Notes: generated from the sequence alone by a model not told the origin. Counted from the stretch's first letter, positions 1 to 8,708 are shown. The stretch is 64,000 nucleotides of DNA from Christensenella sp034926635 (GCA_034926635.1 JAYFQX010000012.1:1-64000), one strand, 5' to 3'. Program-made: numbers and translations.

Positions 1-81
1 TACATACGTTTCTACAATTATGAACGTGTTCAATTGAAAAGCGGACTCACTCCTTTTGAATTAAGGAGTAAATCCGCCTAA
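1..81 (+). pseudogene. IS3-family transposase, C-terminal end (cut by window edge)
   Basis: Frame 1 is open from the first base to a TAA at 79-81 and gives 26 residues beginning YIRFYNYERVQLKSG and ending LTPFELRSKSA. The pattern FYNYER, Gln, Leu, then G-L-T-P is the typical end of the DDE integrase core of IS3-family OrfB transposases. The rest of the gene lies to the left of the window, so whether the element is intact cannot be judged. Family assignment rests on motif memory only. Confidence 0.75.
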
Positions 82-135
82 TCTTTAGCTATTCTACGAC
101 AGGGGCTTTTTTCTCTGTCTGTTCAATAGGGTTCA
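1..135 (+). mobile_element. right end of an IS3-family insertion sequence
   Basis: The transposase end (1-81) is followed by about 50 bases containing a possible terminal inverted repeat. Read inward from 135 on the minus strand it begins TGAACCCTATTGAACAGAC, and 5'-TGAACC is a common tip of IS3-family elements. The left end is outside the window, so the border at 135 is an inference. Confidence 0.5.
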
Positions 136-495
136 GTCTAAAGATATACAGGCGGTTTTATTTTGTTCCCACTTCCGTAAATAAAAATGAGCAGCTACAA
201 AAATCACGGTCGAAAACAACTCTGATTCCTGCTTAAAAGATCTTGTGCCTACAAGACTGATACTTTTTTTATGCTGCTTGTGTTTTGTGCGTGCATTTTC
301 TGTTTTCTCGCGCAGCCTCGACAGCCCCCTTTCATAGTAGAATAAAAAAAGCAGACATCGTTTGATCATGTCAATACAAAATATAAGCCGATCAGATACC
401 GCTCCGGTTTTCTCTGTCTAATTCAAAAAAGCAAGTGCCGGCAAGGATAAATGAAATATTATTTGGTGCAATTCTATTGAAATTTCTATAATTTT

Positions 496-523
496 ACAAT
501 AATATATAATTGTACATTATTGT
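496..523. promoter_or_regulatory. AT-rich inverted repeat, possible operator
   Basis: ACAATAAT at 496-503 is repeated in inverted form as ATTATTGT at 516-523 with a 12-base AT-rich spacer. It lies about 90 bp upstream of the promoter proposed for the adhesin leader. This is the size and form of a dimeric repressor site, but AT-rich DNA gives such repeats by chance. Bases 136-600 otherwise show no convincing gene. Confidence 0.25.
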
Positions 524-607
524 ATAAAGTATGCTAGATCTACCTATGTGTTTTTTGTTTGGATGAATCAAAACAATTTTGCTCATGCGTGTCTTAAAAA
601 AAACGGA

Positions 608-635
608 TTGTTCGACACGCAAAAATTGTTATGAT
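608..635 (+). promoter_or_regulatory. possible promoter of adhesin leader RNA
   Basis: TTGTTC (608-613) and TATGAT (630-635) are separated by 16 bases. A start near 642 would place the 5' end just before the riboswitch-like fold at about 650. The -35 box is only half consensus. Confidence 0.35.
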
Positions 636-650
636 ATCATGAAAAAGTTA

Positions 651-750
651 ATATTGTCGGCAATCTTGTTGAAAGACAAAGAGCGAAAAGCCGTGAGACT
701 AAACCGTATCAAATGCGGCAGGTCTGTCTGGTTGTATCTGCAAGCAGTAT
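651..750 (+). ncRNA. probable c-di-GMP-I (GEMM) riboswitch
   Basis: The order of conserved blocks matches the GEMM-I class: GGCAA near 659, a stem with a GAAA loop (CTTGT..GAAAG..ACAAAG, 664-680), GCGAAAAGCC (683-692, close to CGCAAAGCC), GACTAAAC (697-704, close to GGYCUAAA), CGGCAGGT (716-723) and CTGGTTGT (728-735, close to CGGGUUGC). ATATTG (651-656) can pair with CAGTAT (745-750) as an outer stem, and that 3' strand overlaps the start of the following terminator, so the two folds would compete. Several consensus positions differ, so ligand specificity (c-di-GMP, or another cyclic dinucleotide) is uncertain. Clostridial GEMM RNAs are known to control surface adhesins, which fits the gene downstream. 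Confidence 0.5.
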
Positions 751-788
751 CGGCGGGATCAAGAAATTGTCCTGCCGATTGTGTTTTT
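749..788 (+). terminator. intrinsic terminator downstream of riboswitch
   Basis: A 10-bp stem (749-758 with 770-779, one G-U pair) has an 11-base loop and is followed by a T-rich run ending in five T. It lies in the leader, about 165 bp before the adhesin start, which is the arrangement of a transcription-attenuating riboswitch. Confidence 0.65.
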
Positions 789-855
789 CAGATTGATCTT
801 CGAAAGATGCGTAATATCATCTGTCTTTTCTTAATGCCGACAGCTTTTTAAAATA

Positions 856-879
856 CCAGGCATTGCTCTTGGCTTTTTT
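856..879 (+). terminator. weak second hairpin with T run in the adhesin leader
   Basis: CCAGG (856-860) can pair with CTTGG (868-872, one G-U pair), followed directly by CTTTTTT. The stem is short; it may add to attenuation or have no role. Confidence 0.25.
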
Positions 880-953
880 AGAAAGGATCGGGGAATCCTA
901 ATCAATAAGGATAAAAACAAGCATGGCAAAGGCTTTGCAAAGAGGAAAAGTGG

Positions 954-3900
954 ATGGATAAGAAAAAAAGGTGCATAAAACGACGTGGCTGCCTTGTTGC
1001 AAAAAAGTACCTTCGCAAGAGTACACTCACCCTTCTTTTATGTTGTCTTATGATCTTCCAAGTCTACCCGGTTTCAACGTTTGCAACAGCGCTTTCCCCT
1101 TTGGCTAACGCAACGGGCACCGGTACCGCAGCGGCAGAAAACGATCCAAACCCGGCAGATCAAACTGCCGCTCAGTCCCCTATATCCGATCAACCGGCTG
1201 CATCTTTCAGTACGTCTGCACCCGACGCGCAGATTGATCCATCCGGGTATGCAGCGGAATCAAACCAGCAAAACATCACGTTTTTTGATCAAACCCTGTC
1301 GCAAGATACGGCGGACGGACGCCGCGTCCTTGTTACCGGTATGCTGCCGGAGGGTGCGCAGCTCAAGGTTCAGGAAGTAAATTTCGCCGAGGCACAGCGG
1401 CTTGCGTGCAAGGCGACCGGCAAAAACATCGCAACAGTTTATTTTGCCTATGATATTACAATATATGTGGGAGAAACAGAATATCAGCCCGTTGACTTTG
1501 GTCAAAGCGTCTGCGTCAGGATCGAAAATGTGACGCTTCGCGCTGAAGACGAATTTGCTTTGCTGCATATAGAAGAAAACGAAACAGCCGAAGAAATATC
1601 CATCCAATCCGCCAAAAACGATTCGCTTGCATTTATGACGGACAGCTTTTCCTTTTATATTGGCGTAAACAGCCGGATAACGCTTCCCGGCGAAATCTGG
1701 TATAACGGTACAAACTTTTATTCGGACGCGGCATGCAGTAGCGTGATCAACGATGCCGCGGGAATTCCCTTCACAAATATGCAGGAGATCATCAACCACA
1801 TTAACGGCGATCTTACTATATATATGAAAGCAGGTTATGTCGTCAAGGAAGCGCAGGCAATTACCGGCGGCACTGCATATCAGGTGATATTAAAGAGATT
1901 TGATGACAGCGCTGGGACATCCCCTGCATATACGGACAGTCTTATTACCGTACAGGCTGGAACGCTGACGCTTTGCAACATAATAATTGACGGCGGGGCT
2001 GTCTGGACGGGCGAAACAAACAAGGCGCTCGGACGCGGAACGACAAACAGCGGGGTCACTGCATCATTGCCTTTAATAAGCGTTGCCTCCGGCAGCACAT
2101 TGACGCTTGCGGACGGCGCGGTGCTGCAAAACAACTGTCTCGCAGGCACCGGGCACGACGGAGGCGCAGTCAAAACAAACGGCGCCGTATTCCTGTCCGG
2201 CGGATTAATCAAAGATTGCAGCGCGGATCAAGGCGGCGGTGTGTACGTCAGCAGCACCGGGTCTTTCACCATCAACAAGGGTACCATCAGCGGCAACAGC
2301 TGTACAAGGACGAATTATGGCGGAGGCGGTATTTTTACCGCCGGGTCTCTGACAATGAATGGCGGTACCATCGAGCATAATCACGCAAGCTTTGATGGCG
2401 GCGGGATATACACGCAGTCTGCAAGCGAAACGCAAATAAGCGGGGGGATCATTCGAGACAATACCGCAGCGCAGCGCGGCGGCGGCGTGTTTTGCTTTTA
2501 TCATAGTGCAGCCTTGCGCTTGGGGGGCGGACAAATCACCGGCAACACGGCAACGTATGGCGGCGGAATTGCGCTGGAGGCAAGAACCGATGAAGGTTCC
2601 CGTCTTACTATGGAAGGCGGCGTCGTGACCGGCAACACCGCGGCGACGTCTGGCGGCGGGATCTATATGATGGACAGCACCGCCGTTTGCACGATTTCCG
2701 GCGGCGCGGTGCTCGCCAATACGGCTTTGAACGAGTCCGATATAGATAACGACAATAGTCCCGGAAGCCTTACGATCACCGGCGGTAGCATTCAGAGCGT
2801 TTCGGGTGTGACCCCTGCAAGCGGTCAGCAAACGCCTGCGGCAGTTTATTTGAACACCATAAAAATGGATGGCACAGCAGAGGGCAGCGCGGTAACAGCG
2901 CTGAATTCCACGCTGCTTGCCGATGCCTATGGGTTGACGGATGTTTTGACCGACGCAAACGGCAAGATCTATATCTGGCTGCCGGAAAACAGCGTAACGA
3001 CCAGCTCTACCGTTGCAGACCGAGACTATTTTGGAACGATAACCTCACTTGCGGACAACACAGCGCAAACAACGTTCAGCGCCAACCCAAGCGTCTGGAC
3101 AAGCCAGGGCTGGTATGATACAAGCTGGTATTTGGGTCATGAGGCTGATGCCGCATACACTTTGTATGACGCACAGGACTTAGCGGGTCTGGCCGTTCTC
3201 GTAAACGGAACGGATGCCTCTATGATAGCAGGAGAATACCTCGATACACGCCTTGGAATGACCATTGCAACCGGCGCGGTACAGCTCACCGGGCAGACGG
3301 CGCACACCTTTGAGGGAAAAACTATAACCCTTGCAAACAACATCCGTTTAAACGAGGGCGAGCTTTCCACCGCCTCGCGTGGTTGGACATCCATCGGCAG
3401 CTATACCGACGCGCAGAATTATAAGTCCTTCTCCGGAACGTTTGACGGACAAAGCTATGCAATAGACGGGTTATATATCAATGCCGTCGGCACAGACTAC
3501 CTCGGTCTTTTCGCCTGTGTCGGGCAAACGGGCGAGATCCGCGATCTCTCCGTATCCGGGAAGATAACCGTGCAATCCAATCAGCGGTATTTGGGCGGTA
3601 TTGCCGGAAGTAACAACGGCAGCATCAGCAATTGCCATATGCGCGGAAGTATGAACGGATATGGATATTGCGCGGGTATTGTCGGAAGTAACAGCGGCAG
3701 CATAACGAATTGTTTTAATGATGCAAGCATTACGGCTTCGCGCGCCGTAGGTGGTATTTGTGGATATAATGCCGGCTCGATCAAAGGCTGCGGTAATGCG
3801 GGAAAACTTTCTGTCGACGCCACTGTAGGCGGCATTTGCGGAACACAAACGGCTTCCGGCATTATGCAAAGCTGCAAGAACACGGCAAGCATTACGGCGA

Positions 3901-6533
3901 CCACAACCGGAAGCGTATATGCCGGCGGCATCCTGGGAAACAGCGCAGGGATCATTCAAAACTGTTATAATACAGGAAGCATTATTACGAGCGGAACAAA
4001 CTGTGTGGGAGGCATCGTCGGCAAATCAGAGAATGCCGTGCAAAATTGCTACAATACCGGCAGCGTTACAGCGCAAAACAACGGAGGGATTGTAGGGATC
4101 AATGCTTCTTCGGTCGAAAGCTGCTATTCCCGTTCCGGCAGTGCGAGTTCCCCGATCGTCGGTTATACCATAAGCGGCGGAGCGTCGAGCAACTGCGGCG
4201 TATTTACTAATGCAACGGGCGGTCTGGCACTGAGCGGTTCCGGCTCGCTTGTATATGGGACCAATCTTCTTACAGCCTTAAACGGCTGGGTAGATGCAAA
4301 TATTGCAAGTACCACGGATCTTTTATATTGGAGCGTCGTTGCCAACCTAAACGGCGGATTTCCTGTTTTTACAGTGCAGGCGCCGCTGCAGGGAAGCTGG
4401 TCGGATGTGGGCAATTACGATACCTCTTGGTATTTAACACAATCCGGGAACGTAAAGCCGCAGCCAAAGGGAGGCTATGTTATTTCCACGCCGGAGCAAC
4501 TTGCGGGGTTTTCTGTGATGTGTCGTGGCAAGGACAGCTCGGGAACCGGTTATTATGTCACAGAAGACGGTACGACAACCCCGATCGCTTCCTCTCCAAA
4601 ATACAATACTATCTATTCTTTTTATCAAAATACAATTATCCTCGCAAACAATATCACCCTCAATAGCGGAGATGTCACGCCGCTTTCCCGGACCTTCTCC
4701 CCCATCGGTGCCACAGGTTTCGGCTTTGCCGGGGTATTTGACGGACAGGGGCATTCTATTGAAGGTTTGTATATCCCAAACGCCTCGGATATGACTGGGT
4801 TGTTTCCTACTCTTGCAGGCATTTCCGTCGAGCTTAAAAACCTGCATGTTTCAGGCAAAATATACGGTCATGACATGACAGGAGGCATTGTAGGGCGCTG
4901 CTCCAATGGCAAAATCACCAATTGCTCAAGCTCTTGCGAGGTCAGCGGCAGCAGCTATGTTGGCGGCATCGTGGGCTATTGCGGTCCCCTGAGTTCTCTT
5001 CAGGCAGGCGGCATGGTTCAAAATTGCAATTTTTCAGGCAGCGTAAACGGCATTGCAGACGTCGGCGGCATCGTCGGTCTGTCCGAGCGCTATTTGGTGC
5101 AGAATTGCTATAATACCGGCAGTGTGTCCGGCACGTCCATGGTCGGCGGGATTGTAGGAAGAAACTACCGCCAGAGCATTACCGCAAACTGCTATAGCAC
5201 CGGCAGCGTGACCGGCATAACCAGCGTCGGCGGCGTCGTCGGGAGAAACTGGCTCGTGAACGAGCTTTCCTCCACAATTGAAAACTGCGCATTTTTGAGC
5301 GTAGAAAACGGGGTAAACGCTTCGCTTTATGCCGTTGGGACAAACGATGCCATCTGTGCCATCCGCTCGTGCGCATCTTTTGCAGACAATGCAGGCGCGC
5401 TTACTGCAAGCGGTGCAACAGTAAACAACGGGATTTACGAAGAAGCGCTGTTATATGGAAATGTGCTGCTAACCTCTCTGAACTCCTGGATTGATACCAA
5501 CCACACAACATATTCCGGGCTGACCAACTGGGCAGTCATTGACGGCACAAACAACGGGTATCCTGTTTTCAATATCATCCCTGCGCCCAACCCGCCCCAA
5601 ACGCTTTCCTATACGCTTTATGCCTATGACGAAGATGCAACGCCCGCTGCCGAGCAAAACAAAAGCGTTACAATAGACCTTGCAGAGCTGTTTGGCAGCA
5701 TGGGCGTGATACGCGGCAAAAACATACACATTACGGCAAATACGGTAAGTGAGAGCGTGCCCGGAACAAAAGATTTCATCTTAGAAGATTTCCATACCGT
5801 GTATGCGCAGCGAAGAAACACCGGTTATTCCACTGCCAATACGCATTTTGGCGTATCTGCACAGCTAAGCGGCAGCACCGCAACGGATGTGTCCGGCGAT
5901 TTGGGGACCGGGCGAGATCTGGGCGCTGTGGCATCCACTGCGGCAGACGCAACTCTTACGCTCACCCTTTATAACCACAATGCGCTTACCCAATCCGGCG
6001 GAACCGGGACGTTGGCGCTGACTGTTTCGGACGGCACAAACGTACACTATATCAACCTCGCCATCAACAGAGCGGCAGCGCAGGTCTCAGCAACGGTGCC
6101 CATAACAGTCACTTCCGTTGTAAAAGCAGACGGGAATTTCATTTTCCCCCAGGGTACGTCTTACAGCATTAAAAATTACAGTGCTTTCCCGCTGAGCCTT
6201 GCAAGCGTATCATGGGCATGGAGCGGCGATCCCACGCCGGGGAGTGAAACGGGGATCTATGCAAAGGTCGCTTCCGTACCCGGCATGACGGCAACTCTTG
6301 GGTTTAAGCAGGGCGATACAACCTACAGCTTTAATACGCAAAATACAGTACGCAGCATCAGCGATGGCTATATTTTGGCAAGCAACGGGATCCTGCCCGG
6401 TACGCTTCCTCTTTGGTGGGATATTACGCTGGGCAGCAATAATTATTTTAAAAACGTCTGGGAAGATACGTTGAAGATCGCAACTGTCATCTATACAGTC
6501 GGGATCGCCGATGCTCTACCGTCGCAAGGCTAA
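954..6533 (+). CDS. giant secreted beta-helix / GLUG-repeat adhesin-like protein
   Basis: 1859 residues. The N-terminus is a long signal peptide (KKKRCIKRRG, hydrophobic stretch at about 24-42, probable cleavage near 45), followed by an Ala/Pro/Thr-rich linker. Residues about 400-590 hold repeated GGGIY/GGGVF turns typical of right-handed parallel beta-helices. Two arrays of GLUG-type repeats (GGIVG..N..I.NCYNTGS) lie at about 880-1050 and 1300-1435, each preceded by a module containing YDTSWY (about 721 and 1155). The last about 150 residues contain VSATVPITVTSVV and resemble the small secreted protein two genes downstream. There is no LPXTG, S-layer homology or C-terminal membrane helix, so its attachment to the cell is unclear. 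GAGGAAAAG before the ATG supports the start. Surface adhesion is inferred from architecture, and c-di-GMP control from the leader. Confidence 0.85.
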   Translation: MDKKKRCIKRRGCLVAKKYLRKSTLTLLLCCLMIFQVYPVSTFATALSPLANATGTGTAAAENDPNPADQTAAQSPISDQPAASFSTSAPDAQIDPSGYAAESNQQNITFFDQTLSQDTADGRRVLVTGMLPEGAQLKVQEVNFAEAQRLACKATGKNIATVYFAYDITIYVGETEYQPVDFGQSVCVRIENVTLRAEDEFALLHIEENETAEEISIQSAKNDSLAFMTDSFSFYIGVNSRITLPGEIWYNGTNFYSDAACSSVINDAAGIPFTNMQEIINHINGDLTIYMKAGYVVKEAQAITGGTAYQVILKRFDDSAGTSPAYTDSLITVQAGTLTLCNIIIDGGAVWTGETNKALGRGTTNSGVTASLPLISVASGSTLTLADGAVLQNNCLAGTGHDGGAVKTNGAVFLSGGLIKDCSADQGGGVYVSSTGSFTINKGTISGNSCTRTNYGGGGIFTAGSLTMNGGTIEHNHASFDGGGIYTQSASETQISGGIIRDNTAAQRGGGVFCFYHSAALRLGGGQITGNTATYGGGIALEARTDEGSRLTMEGGVVTGNTAATSGGGIYMMDSTAVCTISGGAVLANTALNESDIDNDNSPGSLTITGGSIQSVSGVTPASGQQTPAAVYLNTIKMDGTAEGSAVTALNSTLLADAYGLTDVLTDANGKIYIWLPENSVTTSSTVADRDYFGTITSLADNTAQTTFSANPSVWTSQGWYDTSWYLGHEADAAYTLYDAQDLAGLAVLVNGTDASMIAGEYLDTRLGMTIATGAVQLTGQTAHTFEGKTITLANNIRLNEGELSTASRGWTSIGSYTDAQNYKSFSGTFDGQSYAIDGLYINAVGTDYLGLFACVGQTGEIRDLSVSGKITVQSNQRYLGGIAGSNNGSISNCHMRGSMNGYGYCAGIVGSNSGSITNCFNDASITASRAVGGICGYNAGSIKGCGNAGKLSVDATVGGICGTQTASGIMQSCKNTASITATTTGSVYAGGILGNSAGIIQNCYNTGSIITSGTNCVGGIVGKSENAVQNCYNTGSVTAQNNGGIVGINASSVESCYSRSGSASSPIVGYTISGGASSNCGVFTNATGGLALSGSGSLVYGTNLLTALNGWVDANIASTTDLLYWSVVANLNGGFPVFTVQAPLQGSWSDVGNYDTSWYLTQSGNVKPQPKGGYVISTPEQLAGFSVMCRGKDSSGTGYYVTEDGTTTPIASSPKYNTIYSFYQNTIILANNITLNSGDVTPLSRTFSPIGATGFGFAGVFDGQGHSIEGLYIPNASDMTGLFPTLAGISVELKNLHVSGKIYGHDMTGGIVGRCSNGKITNCSSSCEVSGSSYVGGIVGYCGPLSSLQAGGMVQNCNFSGSVNGIADVGGIVGLSERYLVQNCYNTGSVSGTSMVGGIVGRNYRQSITANCYSTGSVTGITSVGGVVGRNWLVNELSSTIENCAFLSVENGVNASLYAVGTNDAICAIRSCASFADNAGALTASGATVNNGIYEEALLYGNVLLTSLNSWIDTNHTTYSGLTNWAVIDGTNNGYPVFNIIPAPNPPQTLSYTLYAYDEDATPAAEQNKSVTIDLAELFGSMGVIRGKNIHITANTVSESVPGTKDFILEDFHTVYAQRRNTGYSTANTHFGVSAQLSGSTATDVSGDLGTGRDLGAVASTAADATLTLTLYNHNALTQSGGTGTLALTVSDGTNVHYINLAINRAAAQVSATVPITVTSVVKADGNFIFPQGTSYSIKNYSAFPLSLASVSWAWSGDPTPGSETGIYAKVASVPGMTATLGFKQGDTTYSFNTQNTVRSISDGYILASNGILPGTLPLWWDITLGSNNYFKNVWEDTLKIATVIYTVGIADALPSQG

Positions 6534-6578
6534 ACGATACAGTATCCAAATTTTATAAAAAGGGAGCGCTTCAAAATT

Positions 6579-7145
6579 ATGAACAACCATCCTGCCCGAG
6601 GCAAGGCAGACCGCAATGCGGCAGAACGTGAGTCCAAAAAGAAAAAACTGCTTGTCATGATTCTCATTTCACTGATTGCTGCACTGATTGTCCTGCTTGT
6701 GATATTCGTTGTGATTCCCGGAATGAAGGGTGATTCTGCAATTGATTTTTTTGATCCCTCTGCAAAAGAAGGCGTTCTGTCATCAAAAAGCAATGACGAA
6801 ATCCAGGCAGAGCTTGACAAAATTGTTGAGGAGGGGATGTTCAATATTTCGATCGCCGATACCATTGTGTTTCAGAATAGCACGCAGGAAGGTCAGGCGC
6901 GTATCGAAAACATCAAGGCAAACCCATACCATATGCGCGTAGAGATCATCATTGATGATACGGGACAAACCGTATATCGATCCGGCGGTCTTATGCCCGG
7001 AAGCTACATTGAAAACATAAAGCTGTCTCAAAAACTTCCGGCGGGGACGTATCCTGCAACAGCATTGTTCTCTGCATATGATCAAGGCGATCTTTCCGTT
7101 GTCGGACAGGCGGCAGCGAAAATTAAAATCGTGGTTGAAAACTGA
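6579..7145 (+). CDS. single-pass membrane protein, paralogue of the 7876-8385 product
   Basis: 188 residues. A basic N-terminus (RESKKKK) is followed by one transmembrane helix (about 27-49), then an extracytoplasmic part with EIQAELDKIVEEGMFNISIA and a beta-rich domain ending in IKIVVEN. The protein encoded 1.3 kb downstream has the same layout and shares EIQ.ELDK.VEE.MFN.SIA, R.EN..ANPY and GTY.A.ALF.AYD, so the two are clear paralogues. It starts 45 bp after the giant adhesin. I do not recognise a named family. The topology suggests a membrane-tethered assembly factor or anchor for the secreted proteins encoded on either side, which is inference. Confidence 0.8.
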   Translation: MNNHPARGKADRNAAERESKKKKLLVMILISLIAALIVLLVIFVVIPGMKGDSAIDFFDPSAKEGVLSSKSNDEIQAELDKIVEEGMFNISIADTIVFQNSTQEGQARIENIKANPYHMRVEIIIDDTGQTVYRSGGLMPGSYIENIKLSQKLPAGTYPATALFSAYDQGDLSVVGQAAAKIKIVVEN

Positions 7146-7200
7146 TAGATAACAAAAGTTTTAAAAATATCATTCAAAATATAAAAGGGAGAGTAAGCAA

Positions 7201-7794
7201 ATGAAAAAAATCTTAATAATTGTTTTAGTAATACTCATGCTCCTTGTGCCCATGTCGGCATTTGCGGCGGCTGGGACAGGCTCTGATGGCAATTTTGAAA
7301 ACAGCACCGCAGGCACGGATTTTCTGACCGAGGTTGACATCAGCCAGATCAGCGTGACTGTGCCGGTTAGCGTAACTTTTGTAGCGCCGGTCGGGGGCGG
7401 TTCCGGAATTTTCCCCACGGCAACAGCATATAAGATCACAAACAATTCTTTTATGGCTGTGCATGTGTCAAACCTTGTGGCAGAGCTTGATAATACATCC
7501 GCCACAAAAACCACGCCGATCAGCTTTGCAACAGTTGCCCAGGATGGACAGTCTGCTGTTAAAAACGCCTTCTATTCCACAATCCAGGCAGGCGCTGATA
7601 CCCCATGGGTATTTTCAACTACAGCAAAAACCAGTTTTACCAACGCATGGAATGTCGATGCATCAAACGGCACGACAGCGGGAACGCTGGGTCTGACCCT
7701 TTCAGGATCAAATTCATCGCTTGATATTACAAACACTTCGGCTATCAAAGTGTTTAAAATTATGTTCACAATTGCCCCCGGCGCGCTTGCCTAA
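7201..7794 (+). CDS. small secreted beta-rich protein, possible fibre subunit
   Basis: 197 residues with a clear signal peptide (MKKILIIVLVILMLL.. ending AFA-AAG). The mature part holds ISVTVPVSVTFVAP followed by YKITNNSFMAVHVSNL, a pattern also found in the last 150 residues of the giant adhesin (VSATVPITVTSVV, YSIKNYSAFPLSLASV). It is low in charged residues and rich in Thr, Ser, Ala and Val, as in self-assembling or surface-layer subunits. GGGAGAG precedes the ATG, and a strong stem-loop follows the stop codon, as is common behind genes whose mRNA is kept abundant. A major structural subunit is the most natural reading, but there is no sortase signal or pilin motif and no proof of polymerisation. 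Confidence 0.75.
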   Translation: MKKILIIVLVILMLLVPMSAFAAAGTGSDGNFENSTAGTDFLTEVDISQISVTVPVSVTFVAPVGGGSGIFPTATAYKITNNSFMAVHVSNLVAELDNTSATKTTPISFATVAQDGQSAVKNAFYSTIQAGADTPWVFSTTAKTSFTNAWNVDASNGTTAGTLGLTLSGSNSSLDITNTSAIKVFKIMFTIAPGALA

Positions 7795-7800
7795 CCGATA

Positions 7801-7854
7801 CGCCCCGGATGAGGGACGCGCGGGATGAAATATGCACCTCCCTCATCCGGGGCG
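7801..7854 (+). promoter_or_regulatory. perfect 16-bp stem-loop between subunit and membrane-protein genes
   Basis: Bases 7801-7816 are exactly complementary to 7839-7854, with a 22-base loop. No T run follows, so it is not a standard intrinsic terminator. It begins six bases after the stop codon of the secreted subunit and ends shortly before the ribosome site of the next gene. A role in mRNA stability, processing or partial termination that favours the upstream subunit is inferred. Confidence 0.75.
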
Positions 7855-7875
7855 CAGCCAAAAGAGGAGAAGATG

Positions 7876-8385
7876 ATGGATGACAACAAAAGAAAAAGGA
7901 TCAGAACAATTATAGTATTATGCGCGGTACTCGCCGTTTGCATCATCATTTTGCTCTTTCACCTTCGCTCCTGCGGCAGTCAAGACACCTTGGATACCAA
8001 TGCAAGTATCGGTCAATACGAAGGAAAAACGCCAGAGGAAATCCAAACAGAGTTGGATAAGGTTGTTGAGGAGAATATGTTCAATGTGTCGATCGCAAGC
8101 GTCATTGTTTTTGAAAACGGCGAAGCAGAAGGCGAATTACGCATCGAGAACATTGCAGCCAACCCGTATTTAATGGGCGTACAGATCATGCTTTCCGATT
8201 CAAACGAGGTCGTCTACACATCCGGGTTAATAGAGCCTGGTTATCACATCCAATCGGCAAAGTTAAGCAAGCCGGTCAGCGCAGGCACCTATGACGCAAT
8301 GGCGCTGTTTACCGCTTACGATCCTCAATCAGAGGAAGCCATGGGGCAAGCGGCAATACAGATCAGTATTGTGGTGAGATCATAA
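7876..8385 (+). CDS. single-pass membrane protein, paralogue of the 6579-7145 product
   Basis: 169 residues from the ATG chosen here; in-frame ATGs at 7825 and 7873 are possible. GAGGAG at 7864-7869 lies six bases before 7876, while 7825 falls inside the loop of the preceding hairpin. A basic start (DDNKRKRIR) leads into one membrane helix, then a short linker and the same beta-rich extracytoplasmic domain as the paralogue, ending in IQISIVVRS. It closes the adhesin locus, with a terminator 85 bp downstream. Function unknown; two copies flanking the small subunit suggest a paired scaffold or anchors with different partners. Confidence 0.78.
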   Translation: MDDNKRKRIRTIIVLCAVLAVCIIILLFHLRSCGSQDTLDTNASIGQYEGKTPEEIQTELDKVVEENMFNVSIASVIVFENGEAEGELRIENIAANPYLMGVQIMLSDSNEVVYTSGLIEPGYHIQSAKLSKPVSAGTYDAMALFTAYDPQSEEAMGQAAIQISIVVRS

Positions 8386-8468
8386 GCCTCGAAGCAACAT
8401 GCGGCGGTATTTTCTAACCCGGCATCCTTATGCGCTTTGTTTTCAGTATGTGCTAAAATAAAGATATC

Positions 8469-8498
8469 CCCCGCTAAAAAAGCGGGGTTTATTTTTTT
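8469..8498 (+). terminator. intrinsic terminator of the adhesin locus
   Basis: A 7-bp stem CCCCGCT/AGCGGGG (8469-8475, 8481-8487) has an A5 loop and is followed by TTTATTTTTTT. The next stretch, 8499-8680, contains no gene I can support. Confidence 0.85.
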
Positions 8499-8680
8499 CG
8501 TACATGTTTTGCACAGATCTTTATCCCTGTTGGGTTCTTTCCCCTTTCAAACATTCCTTGTACTCTCCATCGCTTCTCTGCGTCATTGCCAGATAAAAAA
8601 CCGCTGTCTTTCGCCATGCTTTTTGTTTCAAAACGCATTCCCCTTTTTGATCCCTGCCCACGATAAAAACACGCGTATAC

Positions 8681-8708
8681 AAAAAAAGGCGGCATCTTGC
8701 CTGCCGCC
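8681..8708 (-). terminator. intrinsic terminator of the first carboxylesterase gene
   Basis: On the minus strand GGCGGC and GCCGCC form a stem (8688-8693 with 8703-8708) followed by seven T. It lies 28 bp after the esterase stop. Confidence 0.8.

Noticed and set aside
133..369. 78-residue minus-strand open frame near the IS end
   Set aside because: Basic low-complexity translation, no ribosome site and no recognisable family; it is probably chance in AT-rich DNA.
579..851. 90-residue open frame in the adhesin leader
   Set aside because: It runs through the riboswitch-like fold and terminator, has no ribosome site and shows no protein-like composition.
3590..5260. Regularly spaced repeats that could look like a CRISPR or tandem array
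   Set aside because: They are imperfect coding repeats of GLUG motifs inside one long open frame, not identical repeats with unique spacers.
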